Assembly: GCF_013284035.1 (NCBI RefSeq)
Contig: NZ_CP054141.1
Span: 1,922,001-1,986,000, forward strand
Direction: 5' to 3'
DNA length: 64,000 nucleotides
Source: Flavobacterium sp. M31R6
GTDB taxonomy: Bacteria > Bacteroidota > Bacteroidia > Flavobacteriales > Flavobacteriaceae
Within the stretch, counting starts at the first letter, position 1. Every line of letters begins with the position of its first letter. Shown here piece by piece: positions 8,959-17,248 of the stretch. The notes under the pieces were generated by a model. It was not told the origin of the DNA and searched no databases. It worked only from the letters and a program-made list of their open reading frames with translations. The position numbers and the translations under genes are program-made.

Positions 8959-10644
8959 ATGATGAATATTAAAACTACACTACTGTATTTATTTCTTGGG
9001 TCTTCAATATTGTTGTTTTCCCAAACTCAAAAGAGCAGTAATTCAAACTTAGATGAAAGCAAAACGGGAAGTGTTATACTTCATCAAAATCTTCCCAGTT
9101 TAAAAGGTTATCCTATAGCTCCTTTTAGAGACACCTTATTTTTTGTCTATAATAGAATAGGATCTTTTAATGCCGAGAATCGAGCTAATGCCATTACCAG
9201 TAGAATAGTATTACTTTACAAAGATCCTTTTTTTAAGAAAGATTCATTACGGCTAAGTAAATCTGATTTCGGTGTCGATATTGTCTATAACAGTGATTTT
9301 GTTGTAATGTCGGTTACGGATCTTGACGGAAAAACAATAGGGACCAGTAATTTTGCCTTGGCTCAAAGAAATCTTGCTATTATACAAAAGACCGTGCTTT
9401 TTCAAAAAGAGAATAATGCGGTGGAGAGTTTGTTAAAGCGTATTGGGCTTGTATTATTGCTTATTGGGCTGGTAATTGTAATCGTATTTGCCATCAATAA
9501 ACTATTTAGATGGCTTCGACTTTTTCTTATTAAAAGACAGGATAAGTATTTTTCGGGATTAAAAATAAAGGGGTCTTATGTTTTTTCACCACAAAGACAT
9601 TTAGAATTCGTTTTAAGGATTGTGACGATGGCTAGAATAGTCGTTTTGATTTTTACATTTTATATTTCTTTACCAGCTATTTTTAGTGTTTTTCCCGAAA
9701 CAAAAGCCTACGCAAGCACTCTTTTGAAATGGGTTTTTTCGCCAGCCAAAGCTGCGCTGATGGGGTTTCTTGATTTCTTACCAAATTTAATTTCCATACT
9801 TGTAATAGTAACATTGTTCCGTTATCTTTTGAAAGCTATTAAGTTTTTTGTCGATGAGATTCAGAAAGGTCAAATTAAAATTGAAGGCTTTTACAGTGAT
9901 TGGGCAAAACCTACTTTTAACATCATAAAGGTCTTGATTTATGCTTTTATGATAGTCATTATTTTTCCATATTTGCCAGGGTCCAATTCACCTATATTTC
10001 AAGGGGTTTCTGTATTTGTTGGTATTTTGTTTTCATTGGGGTCTTCCAATGCAATTGCCAATATGGTAGCGGGATTGGTAATTACGTATATGCGCCCTTT
10101 TAAAATAGGTGATTTTATAAAAATAGGCGATGTAAGTGGTACGGTTGTTGAAAAAACGGCTTTGGTAACCCGCGTTCGTACATCAAAACACGAAGATATT
10201 ACAATTCCCAATGCCACTGTTTTGTCAAGTTCCTCCATTAATTATTCGGCGAATATAGGTGAGAATGGCAATGGATTATTAATTCACACGAAAGTTACTA
10301 TTGGTTATGACAGCTCATGGAAAGATGTTCATAAAGCGCTTATTGAGGCTGCTTTGAGAACCGATTTACTCGAAAAGGTTCCAGCTCCATTTGTGTTGCA
10401 AACCAGTTTAGATGATTTTTATGTTGAGTATGAAATAAACGCCTACACCAAACACCCCAATGAACAGCCTTTGGTTTATTCAAATTTGCACCAAAACATA
10501 CAGGATTGTTTTAATGAGGCAGGTCTCGAAATAATGTCCCCACATTACAATTCGCATCGCGATGGAAACAGAACAACTATTCCAGATAATTATTTGGATA
10601 ATGGATATAAGCCTTCTTCATTTAATATAAAAGTTAATAAGTAG
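8959..10644 (+). CDS. MscS-family mechanosensitive ion channel
   Basis: 561 residues. A signal-like N-terminal segment (about 5-22) is followed by an extracytoplasmic region of about 130 residues, then four to five membrane helices and the MscS core at about 345-440. The pore-lining helix (LGSSNAIANMVAGLVITY) and the following beta-domain start (RPFKIGDFIKIGDVSGTV) are clear. A cytoplasmic alpha/beta domain ends near 540. Such channels release solutes on hypo-osmotic shock. A second ATG at 8962 is equally possible. It appears to be transcribed alone. Confidence 0.9.
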   Translation: MMNIKTTLLYLFLGSSILLFSQTQKSSNSNLDESKTGSVILHQNLPSLKGYPIAPFRDTLFFVYNRIGSFNAENRANAITSRIVLLYKDPFFKKDSLRLSKSDFGVDIVYNSDFVVMSVTDLDGKTIGTSNFALAQRNLAIIQKTVLFQKENNAVESLLKRIGLVLLLIGLVIVIVFAINKLFRWLRLFLIKRQDKYFSGLKIKGSYVFSPQRHLEFVLRIVTMARIVVLIFTFYISLPAIFSVFPETKAYASTLLKWVFSPAKAALMGFLDFLPNLISILVIVTLFRYLLKAIKFFVDEIQKGQIKIEGFYSDWAKPTFNIIKVLIYAFMIVIIFPYLPGSNSPIFQGVSVFVGILFSLGSSNAIANMVAGLVITYMRPFKIGDFIKIGDVSGTVVEKTALVTRVRTSKHEDITIPNATVLSSSSINYSANIGENGNGLLIHTKVTIGYDSSWKDVHKALIEAALRTDLLEKVPAPFVLQTSLDDFYVEYEINAYTKHPNEQPLVYSNLHQNIQDCFNEAGLEIMSPHYNSHRDGNRTTIPDNYLDNGYKPSSFNIKVNK

Positions 10645-10717
10645 TTTTTTTATTACAAATTTGTTAATTTAATACTATTTATTAAAAATATTTTGTACGT
10701 AAAATAATGTTTATTTT

Positions 10718-10748
10718 TTGTTAGGATTAAGTTCAACGAGTATTTTTG
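10718..10748 (+). promoter_or_regulatory. Upstream promoter P1 (TTG-N20-TATTTTTG)
   Basis: TTG at 10718-10720 and TATTTTTG at 10741-10748 with a 20-base spacer, a full match to the Bacteroidota promoter pattern. It lies about 165 bases before the next gene, so its transcript would have a long leader or be a separate RNA. Confidence 0.55.
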
Positions 10749-10831
10749 CAGTTTTATAAATAATTAGTTTTTAACTACTTGGATTTTAGTTGTTTATAAA
10801 TTTGTTTTTTCAATATCACCAAAAGTGGGTA

Positions 10832-10862
10832 TTGTATGCTTCTTATATGTAACCTAAATTTG
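10832..10862 (+). promoter_or_regulatory. Promoter P2 of the 98-residue gene (TTG-N20-TAAATTTG)
   Basis: TTG at 10832-10834 and TAAATTTG at 10855-10862 with a 20-base spacer, 51 bases upstream of the ATG. It has the same architecture as P1 114 bases upstream. Confidence 0.6.
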
Positions 10863-10913
10863 CAATATTCACAAATATTTGGATAAATACTTGTTTAAAT
10901 TAATACGCAGAAG

Positions 10914-11210
10914 ATGAAAAATCATTTTGTTAATCAAGATAAATTAAATCTCTTTACGAAAATTATTTCTGATAAGATTCAAAATGGATTTGTAGTTGTA
11001 GAGCGTAATGACAAATTGCCTTTTACCATTTTATATAAAGAAGGAAAAAAAATAAATCATGGCCTCAATTTTTTGGTTTGCTGTATGACGTTTGGGATGT
11101 GGTCTTTGCCTTGGTTGTATTTAACACAAGTTACTTCCAAGGACAAGAAAGTGTTGATTGCAATTGATGAGGAAGGTAAGATTTTTGAAGAAAAATGTTA
11201 TTTAGGTTAG
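10914..11210 (+). CDS. Hypothetical small protein with one hydrophobic segment
   Basis: 98 residues, no family recognised. A soluble N-terminal part (KIISDKIQNGFVVVERNDKLPF) is followed by a hydrophobic stretch at about 50-70 (NFLVCCMTFGMWSLPWLYL) and a short charged C-terminus (KKVLIAIDEEGKIFEEK). This resembles small membrane-associated proteins in which a beta-hairpin-like ligand domain is split by a membrane hairpin. Two well-formed promoters upstream argue that it is a real, regulated gene. It stands alone between the MscS gene and the convergent uvrA. Confidence 0.65.
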   Translation: MKNHFVNQDKLNLFTKIISDKIQNGFVVVERNDKLPFTILYKEGKKINHGLNFLVCCMTFGMWSLPWLYLTQVTSKDKKVLIAIDEEGKIFEEKCYLG

Positions 11211-11238
11211 TCCTTTTTTGTGTTATAATCGCTAATAG

Positions 11239-11321
11239 ATTGCCACAGATTGATTGGGACGTACTTCGTTTTTGAAGATTATAGGATTGGATTAGTGAAA
11301 AATCTTTAAATCTGTGGCAAT
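11239..11321. repeat. Intergenic inverted repeat with 13-base arms
   Basis: ATTGCCACAGATT (11239-11251) and its exact complement AATCTGTGGCAAT (11309-11321) flank 57 bases. It resembles the CACAGATT-type intergenic repeats I recall from Flavobacterium genomes. It lies between convergent genes and could also form an RNA stem. Confidence 0.6.
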
Positions 11322-11402
11322 ATATTAAGTTGCTTTTAGATTTAGGGTTGATTGAAAATAACGAGCAATTCTTCTGGAATAAATATATAAAGGGATAATG
11401 CA

Positions 11403-11444
11403 TAAAAAGTCACCACAAATTATTAATTGTGTGTGGCTTTTTTG
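11403..11444. terminator. Imperfect bidirectional terminator hairpin
   Basis: An A-run, then an imperfect stem (TCACCACAAATTA paired with TAATTGTGTGTGGC), then a T-run. It lies between the small plus-strand gene and the 3' end of uvrA and can serve either strand. Confidence 0.6.
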
Positions 11445-11472
11445 TATGACAGTATGAGTAGTTAGCTACCCA

Positions 11473-14268
11473 TTATAGTTTTTCTTTTAAATATTTTGCT
11501 GTAATTGATTTTTTGTTTTTTACTATTTCTTCGGGAGTACCTACAGCGAGTAATAAGCCTCCGTTTTCGCCTCCTTCAGGACCTAAGTCAATAACCCAAT
11601 CAGCACATTTTATTAAGTCAAGATTGTGCTCTATTACAAGTATAGAATGCCCTTTTTCGATTAGAGCATCAAAGGAAGCCATTAACTTTTTAATGTCATG
11701 AAAATGTAATCCTGTTGTAGGTTCATCAAAAACAAACAGTGCTTTTTCCTTGATAGTTCCTTTAACTAAAAAAGAAGCGAGTTTTATACGTTGTGCTTCT
11801 CCCCCAGAAAGTGTGGATGAGGATTGTCCTAATTGAACATATCCTAAACCTACATCTTGCAAAGGTTGCAGTTTTTGGGTGATTTTTGTTTGTTTGTTTT
11901 TTTCAAAGAAATTAATGGAATCATCAATGGTCATCGTCAAGATGTCATGAATGTTTTTGCCATCATAAGTGACTTCTAAAACTTCCTTTTTGAAACGTTT
12001 TCCGTTGCAGGTTTCACATGGTAATTGCACATCAGCCATGAAAACCATTTCGACATTTATTGATCCTTCGCCTTTGCAGGTTTCACATCTTCCACCATCG
12101 ACATTAAAAGAGAAATGCTTGGCTTGATAGCCTCTTACTTTGGAAAGTTTTTCTTTGGCATACAATTCCCTAATATCGTCATAGGCTTTGATGTAGGTTA
12201 CCGGATTGGAACGAGAACTTCGGCCAATCGGATTTTGATCAACGTATTCAATATGTTTTATCTGTGAAAAAGAGCCTGAAAGCTCGCTAAACTGCCCCGC
12301 TTTTTCTCCTGCATTATCCAGTTTTTTCTGCATGGCAGGAAAAAGAATTTTTTTGACAAGCGTGCTTTTTCCACTACCCGAAACTCCAGTAATTACTGTT
12401 AGGACATCAAGTGGAAAAATAACATCTATATTCTGTAAATTGTTTTCTCTCGCTCCTTTTATTTCGATAAAATTTTTAAAAGGTCTTCGCTTTTTGGGAA
12501 CTGTAATTTCAAGATCTCCGTTCAAATATTTTGCGGTTAAAGAGCTTGATTTAAGTATTTCGTCATAAGTGCCTTGGGCAACCAGATTTCCTCCTAAAGT
12601 TCCTGCTTCTGGACCTATATCGATAATCATGTCCGCGGCTTTCATGATGTCTTCATCATGCTCCACGACGATTACGGTATTGCCAAGGTTGCGTAATGAC
12701 AATAAAACTTTAATCAGGCGTTCCGTGTCTTTTGGGTGTAAGCCAATACTTGGCTCATCCAGGATGTACATGGAACCCACAAGGCTACTGCCTAATGAAG
12801 TCGCTAAATTAATACGTTGGGATTCTCCTCCAGAAAGTGTTGATGAATTTCGGTTTAAAGTCAAATAATTTAAACCTACTTCAGTTAAAAATGATAATCG
12901 ATTATTGATTTCGATTAATAATCGTTTGGCAATTTGTTTTTCATATTCATCCAAATCAATATTTTTGAAAAAATCAACCAAGTGTTTGATTGGTAAATCC
13001 ACTAAATCAGATACAGTTTTTCCATTGATTTTTACATACGAAGCTTCGATTCTCAAACGTTTCCCTTTACAAACATGACATTTGGTTTTACCTCTGTAAC
13101 GGGAAAGCATTACTCTGTTTTGAATTTTATAATTTTTCTCTTCTAGTTCTTTAAAGAAACTATTTAGCCCTTGAAAATATTTGTTTCCTGTCCAAATCAA
13201 ATCTTTTTGTTCTTCTGTTAGTTGGAAGTAAGGTTTGTGAATAGGAAAATCAAATTTATAGGCATTGTTTACCAATTCGTCTCGGAACCAGCCCATGCTT
13301 TCACCTCGCCAAGGAAATATGGCGTTTTCAAAAATAGAAAGTGAAGTGTTTGGAACGACCAATTCAGCATCAATTCCTATGATATTTCCGTAGCCTTCAC
13401 AAACGGGGCAAGCTCCATATGGATTGTTGAAACTGAATAAATGCACATTGGGTTCCAGAAAAGTAATACCATCTAATTCGAAATTATTGGAAAAAGTAAA
13501 TTTTTTATCTGAATTTAATTCCTGCAAATAGCAAATTCCTTTTCCTTCATAAAAGGCTGTTTGAACGGCATCTGATAATCGATTATAAAACTCTTCTTCA
13601 TCTTTGACCACGATTCTGTCAATTATGAGTAAAATGTCTTTATGGTCTAAAGTATGTTGTTCTGCCGGGGTGAAATCATCCAAGCGGACCATTTCATTAT
13701 TTACCAAAATCCTAGCAAATCCTTGTTGCAATAAGACTTTTAGTTTGTCTTCCAATTGTCTTCCTTCTTCAAGATGAATAGGCGCGAGGAGTAGCCATTT
13801 GCTGTCCAGTTCAAAGTTTTTTACTTCCGTAACTACATCAGTAACTGTGTTTTTTTTGACTTCTTGCCCTGAAATAGGGGAATAGGTTCTTCCAATTCGA
13901 GCAAATAATAATTTAATGTAATCGTATATTTCAGTTGAAGTTCCTACGGTTGAACGCGCATTGGTGGTGTTTACTTTTTGCTCAATGGCGATGGCAGGTG
14001 CAATTCCTTTGATGTATTCCACTTTTGGTTTGTCCAATCGGCCCAAGAATTGTCTGGCATATGATGATAAACTTTCCACATAACGGCGTTGTCCTTCGGC
14101 ATACAAAGTATCGAAAGCCAAACTGGATTTTCCAGAACCTGAAAGCCCAGTAATAACAACAAGTTTGTTTCTGGGAATGGCAACATCTACATTTTTTAAA
14201 TTATGTACTTGTGCACCTTTTATGATGATGTTTTTTTTGGGGTCGAGTTTGGAAATATCAATTGACAT
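11473..14268 (-). CDS. uvrA: UvrABC excinuclease subunit A
   Basis: 931 residues, close to the usual UvrA length of about 940. It is the damage-recognition ATPase of nucleotide excision repair. Two ABC modules are visible: Walker [15 protein letters not shown] near residue 40 and [13 protein letters not shown] near 625, with signatures LSGGESQR and LSGGEAQR. Zinc-binding CxxC pairs are present ([30 protein letters not shown]), as is the UvrA-typical [13 protein letters not shown]. It is a single gene with its own promoter. A second, longer UvrA paralogue often exists elsewhere in this group and cannot be assessed here. Confidence 0.97.
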   Translation of the reverse strand: MSIDISKLDPKKNIIIKGAQVHNLKNVDVAIPRNKLVVITGLSGSGKSSLAFDTLYAEGQRRYVESLSSYARQFLGRLDKPKVEYIKGIAPAIAIEQKVNTTNARSTVGTSTEIYDYIKLLFARIGRTYSPISGQEVKKNTVTDVVTEVKNFELDSKWLLLAPIHLEEGRQLEDKLKVLLQQGFARILVNNEMVRLDDFTPAEQHTLDHKDILLIIDRIVVKDEEEFYNRLSDAVQTAFYEGKGICYLQELNSDKKFTFSNNFELDGITFLEPNVHLFSFNNPYGACPVCEGYGNIIGIDAELVVPNTSLSIFENAIFPWRGESMGWFRDELVNNAYKFDFPIHKPYFQLTEEQKDLIWTGNKYFQGLNSFFKELEEKNYKIQNRVMLSRYRGKTKCHVCKGKRLRIEASYVKINGKTVSDLVDLPIKHLVDFFKNIDLDEYEKQIAKRLLIEINNRLSFLTEVGLNYLTLNRNSSTLSGGESQRINLATSLGSSLVGSMYILDEPSIGLHPKDTERLIKVLLSLRNLGNTVIVVEHDEDIMKAADMIIDIGPEAGTLGGNLVAQGTYDEILKSSSLTAKYLNGDLEITVPKKRRPFKNFIEIKGARENNLQNIDVIFPLDVLTVITGVSGSGKSTLVKKILFPAMQKKLDNAGEKAGQFSELSGSFSQIKHIEYVDQNPIGRSSRSNPVTYIKAYDDIRELYAKEKLSKVRGYQAKHFSFNVDGGRCETCKGEGSINVEMVFMADVQLPCETCNGKRFKKEVLEVTYDGKNIHDILTMTIDDSINFFEKNKQTKITQKLQPLQDVGLGYVQLGQSSSTLSGGEAQRIKLASFLVKGTIKEKALFVFDEPTTGLHFHDIKKLMASFDALIEKGHSILVIEHNLDLIKCADWVIDLGPEGGENGGLLLAVGTPEEIVKNKKSITAKYLKEKL

Positions 14269-14286
14269 ACTAAAAATGAATTTTCA

Positions 14287-14320
14287 CAAAAGTACTCAAT
14301 TTTGATGTGAGAATGCTCAA
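14287..14320 (-). promoter_or_regulatory. uvrA promoter (TTG-N23-TACTTTTG)
   Basis: On the minus strand TTG (14318-14320) is followed after 23 bases by TACTTTTG (14287-14294), 18 bases before the uvrA ATG. Confidence 0.55.
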
Positions 14321-14694
14321 AGAATTATAATCAAAAATTGGTTTTTTGTAGATGAAAATTTAGTTTATACTTTCCAGTCAAATGTTGATGACAAAGAATC
14401 TTCGCAAGAATTTATTGTTGATTATAGTAAAGTTTATCAGTAAAAGATAAAGCAGGAGTTAAAGTTTTTATGTTTTAGCATAAATAAAGTATTCCATCCT
14501 GCAAGTTCTTTGGGGGCTTGTAGGTATAATCTTCCGCTCCTTTTAGATTGGTAGAATATTTTTTATATTCTATGTTTTTCGAATATGCCGTGTATAACGA
14601 TGTATTGCAGAGGTTTATTGTTTTGATATCAGGTTATAATTGCCTTGTATGAATTGATTTAAAATGGAAAAAATAACATTTATTGATTTTTTTC

Positions 14695-14726
14695 TTGCTA
14701 CTTTTGATAATTATTTGTTAAATTTG
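14695..14726 (+). promoter_or_regulatory. ECF sigma gene promoter (TTG-N21-TAAATTTG)
   Basis: TTG at 14695-14697 and TAAATTTG at 14719-14726 with a 21-base spacer, leaving a leader of about 90 bases. An alternative box TACTTTTG lies at 14699-14706. Confidence 0.55.
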
Positions 14727-14735
14727 ACAAATAAT
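14710..14735. promoter_or_regulatory. Inverted repeat centred on the sigma-gene -7 box
   Basis: ATTATTTGT (14710-14718) and its perfect complement ACAAATAAT (14727-14735) flank exactly the 8-base TAAATTTG box. The layout is that of a dimeric repressor or activator operator overlapping the promoter. Confidence 0.5.
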
Positions 14736-14822
14736 TAACCTAAATAACCTCCTTAAGCCTATAGTATAGAACTACTTTTTAGAAGATTCCCCAAAAACTA
14801 ACTAATCTAAAAAGGAATTGCT

Positions 14823-15407
14823 ATGGCAAATTTACAAAAATCAGATGCTTTACTAGTAAAGGATTATATGGCTGGCGACGAAAGTGCCTTGGCTATATTA
14901 ATCAAAAGACATGAATCTAAAATTTATGGATTTATCTATTCTAAAGTAGCCGATAGAGAGGTTTCAAATGACATCTTTCAAGATACTTTCATCAAAGTTA
15001 TTAAAACTTTGAAAACACAGTCTTATAACGAAGAAGGTAAGTTCTTACCTTGGATAATGAGAATTGCACACAATTTAATAATTGATTTTTATAGAAAATC
15101 AAAAAAAATGCCGCTCTTCAGAGAAACTGAAGATTTTTCAATTTTTTCTATAATGTCTGATGATTCCCTTACGGTTGAAAACCAAATTATTGCCGATCAA
15201 GTTGAAGTTGATATTCGTAGATTAGTCGAAGAGCTCCCTCTGGATCAAAAAGAAGTTTTGATGATGCGCATGTATCAAGATATGAGTTTTAAAGAAATTT
15301 CTGAAACTACTGGAGTGAGTATCAATACTGCCTTGGGTAGAATGCGATATGCCATAATGAATTTGAGAAAAATTATAGATAAACATCAAATTGTTTTGAC
15401 AAATTGA
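14823..15407 (+). CDS. RNA polymerase ECF-type sigma factor
   Basis: 194 residues with the two sigma-70 domains of an ECF factor. Region 2 spans about 20-95 (DIFQDTFIKVIKTL, then PWIMRIAHNLIIDFYRK). Region 4 spans about 130-185 with a helix-turn-helix (SFKEISETTGVSINTALGRMRYA). No zinc-binding anti-sigma gene follows; instead there is a 47-codon gene. The promoter carries a palindrome, hinting at feedback or a dedicated regulator. Several such sigma factors exist per Flavobacterium genome, so the target regulon cannot be named from sequence. Confidence 0.93.
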   Translation: MANLQKSDALLVKDYMAGDESALAILIKRHESKIYGFIYSKVADREVSNDIFQDTFIKVIKTLKTQSYNEEGKFLPWIMRIAHNLIIDFYRKSKKMPLFRETEDFSIFSIMSDDSLTVENQIIADQVEVDIRRLVEELPLDQKEVLMMRMYQDMSFKEISETTGVSINTALGRMRYAIMNLRKIIDKHQIVLTN

Positions 15408-15459
15408 CAATAAATAGATAATTCTCCCGTTGTTATATAAAATAAAATTTATACTTCAT

Positions 15460-15603
15460 ATGGAAAAGAATTACTCTAAAGCATTAAAAATTTCTAAAAA
15501 AATGAAACCGGATAAAGAGGTGGTATCTTTATTATTAAATTACTCTAAAGCATTAAAAATAGTGAAAATAGAGGGTAAGGTTTTTGAAATTATAGCCAAT
15601 TAA
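15460..15603 (+). CDS. 47-residue protein with an internal NYSKALKI repeat
   Basis: An ATG-initiated frame starting 52 bases after the sigma-factor stop and followed by a strong terminator. It would encode a lysine-rich 47-residue peptide. The segment NYSKALKI occurs at residues 4-11 and 27-34, encoded by an exact 23-base direct repeat (15469-15491 and 15538-15560). Spacing is 69 bases, 23 codons, so the repeat is in frame. Position and terminator suggest co-transcription with the sigma gene. No family recognised. It may be a sigma-linked small regulator or a decaying frame. Confidence 0.45.
   Translation: MEKNYSKALKISKKMKPDKEVVSLLLNYSKALKIVKIEGKVFEIIAN
15469..15560 (+). repeat. In-frame 23-base direct repeat
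   Basis: The 23-mer beginning AATTACTCTAAAG and ending CATTAAAAAT is identical at 15469-15491 and 15538-15560. Confidence 0.9.
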
Positions 15604-15656
15604 TCGACTTATTGATAAGAAGATAATTCAAGTTTCACAATGCTGGCTTGAATAAC

Positions 15657-15695
15657 AAATTTCACTAATTTCTTTTTATGAGATTAGTGAAATTT
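15657..15695. terminator. Bidirectional terminator after the sigma operon and nth
   Basis: Perfect 13-base arms AAATTTCACTAAT and ATTAGTGAAATTT with a 13-base loop, between convergent transcripts. Confidence 0.75.
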
Positions 15696-15711
15696 ATTAT
15701 TTATGACCTTT

Positions 15712-16362
15712 TTACTTTTTGGTAAATTCGCTCAAAACTGATTTTCGTCCAATCGTTTTGGTGATAATATCTTTCTCTAAATTCCAGCCTCTAGCAGGCG
15801 AATACTCACGTCCGTACCAAATAATTTGAAGGTGAAGATCATTCCATAATTCTTCCGGGAAAATGCGTTTGGCATCTTTTTCAGTTTGAACTACATTTTT
15901 TCCATTTGTCAAATTCCATCGGTACATCAATCTGTGGATATGTGTATCAACTGGAAAAGCAGGTACTCCAAAGGCCTGAGACATTACCACACTGGCGGTT
16001 TTATGCCCTACAGCTGGCAATTCTTCCAGATATTCAAAACTTTGCGGTACTTGTCCATTGTGTTTCTCAATCAAAATTTGAGACAAACCATGAATTCCTT
16101 TTGATTTCATCGGTGATAAACCGCAAGGACGAATAATTTCCTTAATTTCTTCCACCGACATTTTAACCATATCATAGGGATTGTCAGCTTTTGCAAAAAG
16201 TAAAGGTGTAATTTGATTCACGCGCACATCCGTACATTGGGCGGAAAGTAAAACCGCAATCAGCAAAGTATATGGGTCTTTATGGTCTAGAGGAATTGGA
16301 ATAGTAGGATATAGTTCATTTAACGTATTTATAACAAATGTTACGCGTTCCTGTTTGGTCAT
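15712..16362 (-). CDS. nth: Endonuclease III homologue (HhH-GPD), without iron-sulfur cysteines
   Basis: 216 residues. It is a DNA glycosylase/AP lyase that removes oxidised pyrimidines in base-excision repair. The helix-hairpin-helix and catalytic segment ELPAVGHKTASVV is clear (catalytic Lys near residue 121), as is the catalytic Asp of FPVDTHIHR near 139. The C-terminus, where classical Nth has the C-x6-C-x2-C-x5-C iron-sulfur loop, reads YGREYSPARGWNLEKD and on to the end with no cysteine. Only two cysteines occur (near 43 and 80). The fold and active site look intact, so I call it functional. It is divergent from bcp. Confidence 0.92.
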   Translation of the reverse strand: MTKQERVTFVINTLNELYPTIPIPLDHKDPYTLLIAVLLSAQCTDVRVNQITPLLFAKADNPYDMVKMSVEEIKEIIRPCGLSPMKSKGIHGLSQILIEKHNGQVPQSFEYLEELPAVGHKTASVVMSQAFGVPAFPVDTHIHRLMYRWNLTNGKNVVQTEKDAKRIFPEELWNDLHLQIIWYGREYSPARGWNLEKDIITKTIGRKSVLSEFTKK

Positions 16363-16513
16363 TTTTTGAGTTGCTGAGTTATTAAGAATCTAAGTTTCTA
16401 AGACTCTTTTTGAATGTAAAAATAGTATTATTTAGTTTTTGAATAGATTTATGGATGCTATTTTTTTCAAAACTTAGTATCTTAGCCTCTTAGTAACTTA
16501 ACGTCTATATAGA

Positions 16514-16966
16514 ATGACTACATTAAAAAAAGGAGATCAAGCACCCCAATTTTCAGGAGTAGACCAAGATGGCAAATCACATCAATTAGCTGATTATGCA
16601 GGTAAAAAATTAGTGGTTTTCTTTTATCCAAAAGCTTCCACACCGGGTTGCACTACTGAGGCTTGTGATTTAAGAGATAATTACGAGCGTTTTCAAGCCA
16701 ATAATTATGCGCTTTTGGGTGTAAGTGCGGATAGTGCCAAAGCGCAAGCCAAATTCAGGGATAAATACGATTTTCCTTTTCCGTTATTGGCTGATGAGGA
16801 TAAGTCTGTTATTAATGCCTTTGGGGTTTGGGGCTCTAAAAAGTTTATGGGAAGAGAATATGATGGTATCCACAGAACCACCTTTGTAATTGATGAAAAC
16901 GGAATCATTGACGAAGTAATTTCGGAAGTGAAAACCAAAGCTCATGCTGATCAGATATTGGGGTAA
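16514..16966 (+). CDS. bcp: Thiol peroxidase, Bcp/PrxQ-type peroxiredoxin
   Basis: 150 residues, normal family length. It reduces hydroperoxides using thioredoxin. The active-site stretch STPGCTTEACDLRD holds the peroxidatic Cys near residue 46 and the resolving Cys five residues later, the PrxQ/Bcp pattern. The supporting Arg lies further on in the thioredoxin fold (GVWGSKKFMGREYDGIHRTTFVID). No signal peptide, so it acts in the cytoplasm. It lies divergently from nth, separated by a 150-base spacer rich in TTAG-type words; both genes deal with oxidative damage. Confidence 0.95.
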   Translation: MTTLKKGDQAPQFSGVDQDGKSHQLADYAGKKLVVFFYPKASTPGCTTEACDLRDNYERFQANNYALLGVSADSAKAQAKFRDKYDFPFPLLADEDKSVINAFGVWGSKKFMGREYDGIHRTTFVIDENGIIDEVISEVKTKAHADQILG

Positions 16967-17014
16967 TAGTAATTTTTTTAAATATCAAAAGTTGTCGTTT
17001 TGTCAAAATTTCTT

Positions 17015-17140
17015 GTGACTGCGTGAGTGATGGGAGCAAGTTACCTTGTAACGCGGACAGCAGGACAGCAGTAGGGAAAGGGGGCGAATGAGCGATTCTA
17101 TGAGTTGCCTCCTTTTCCTAATGGTGGCACGCCCAAATTA
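17015..17140. repeat. GC-rich intergenic element, possible dispersed repeat
   Basis: A stretch clearly richer in G and C than its surroundings, with words such as GCGTGAGTGATGGGAGC and GGACAGCAGGACAGCAG. It holds no plausible gene. It resembles dispersed intergenic elements I recall downstream of genes in Flavobacterium genomes, but I cannot confirm copies elsewhere. Confidence 0.4.
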
Positions 17141-17146
17141 TACATT

Positions 17147-17166
17147 AAGGGAATTAAAATTCCCTT
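17147..17166. repeat. Short hairpin AAGGGAATT / AATTCCCTT
   Basis: Perfect 9-base arms with a 2-base loop, directly after the GC-rich element and before the terminator. Confidence 0.5.
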
Positions 17167-17174
17167 TGAACCCA

Positions 17175-17215
17175 AAAAAATCCAAGAAAAACAATCAGTC
17201 TTTCTTGGATTTTTT
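17175..17215. terminator. Bidirectional terminator
   Basis: Arms AAAAAATCCAAGAAA and TTTCTTGGATTTTTT with an 11-base loop. A-run and T-run make it usable from both strands, for bcp and for the convergent gene ending at 17249. Confidence 0.85.
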
Positions 17216-17248
17216 AATAAAGTTATTTCTCTTTTGAATAATAAAATC

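Larger units (their letters stand above)
14269..14822. other. Divergent intergenic region between uvrA and the ECF sigma gene
   Basis: 554 bases. It holds the uvrA promoter (14287-14320), a possible coding remnant on the plus strand (46 stop-free codons including the stop, 14306-14443, no start codon), and the sigma-factor promoter with its inverted repeat (14695-14735). The stretch 14444-14690 shows no gene or structure I can support. Confidence 0.6.
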
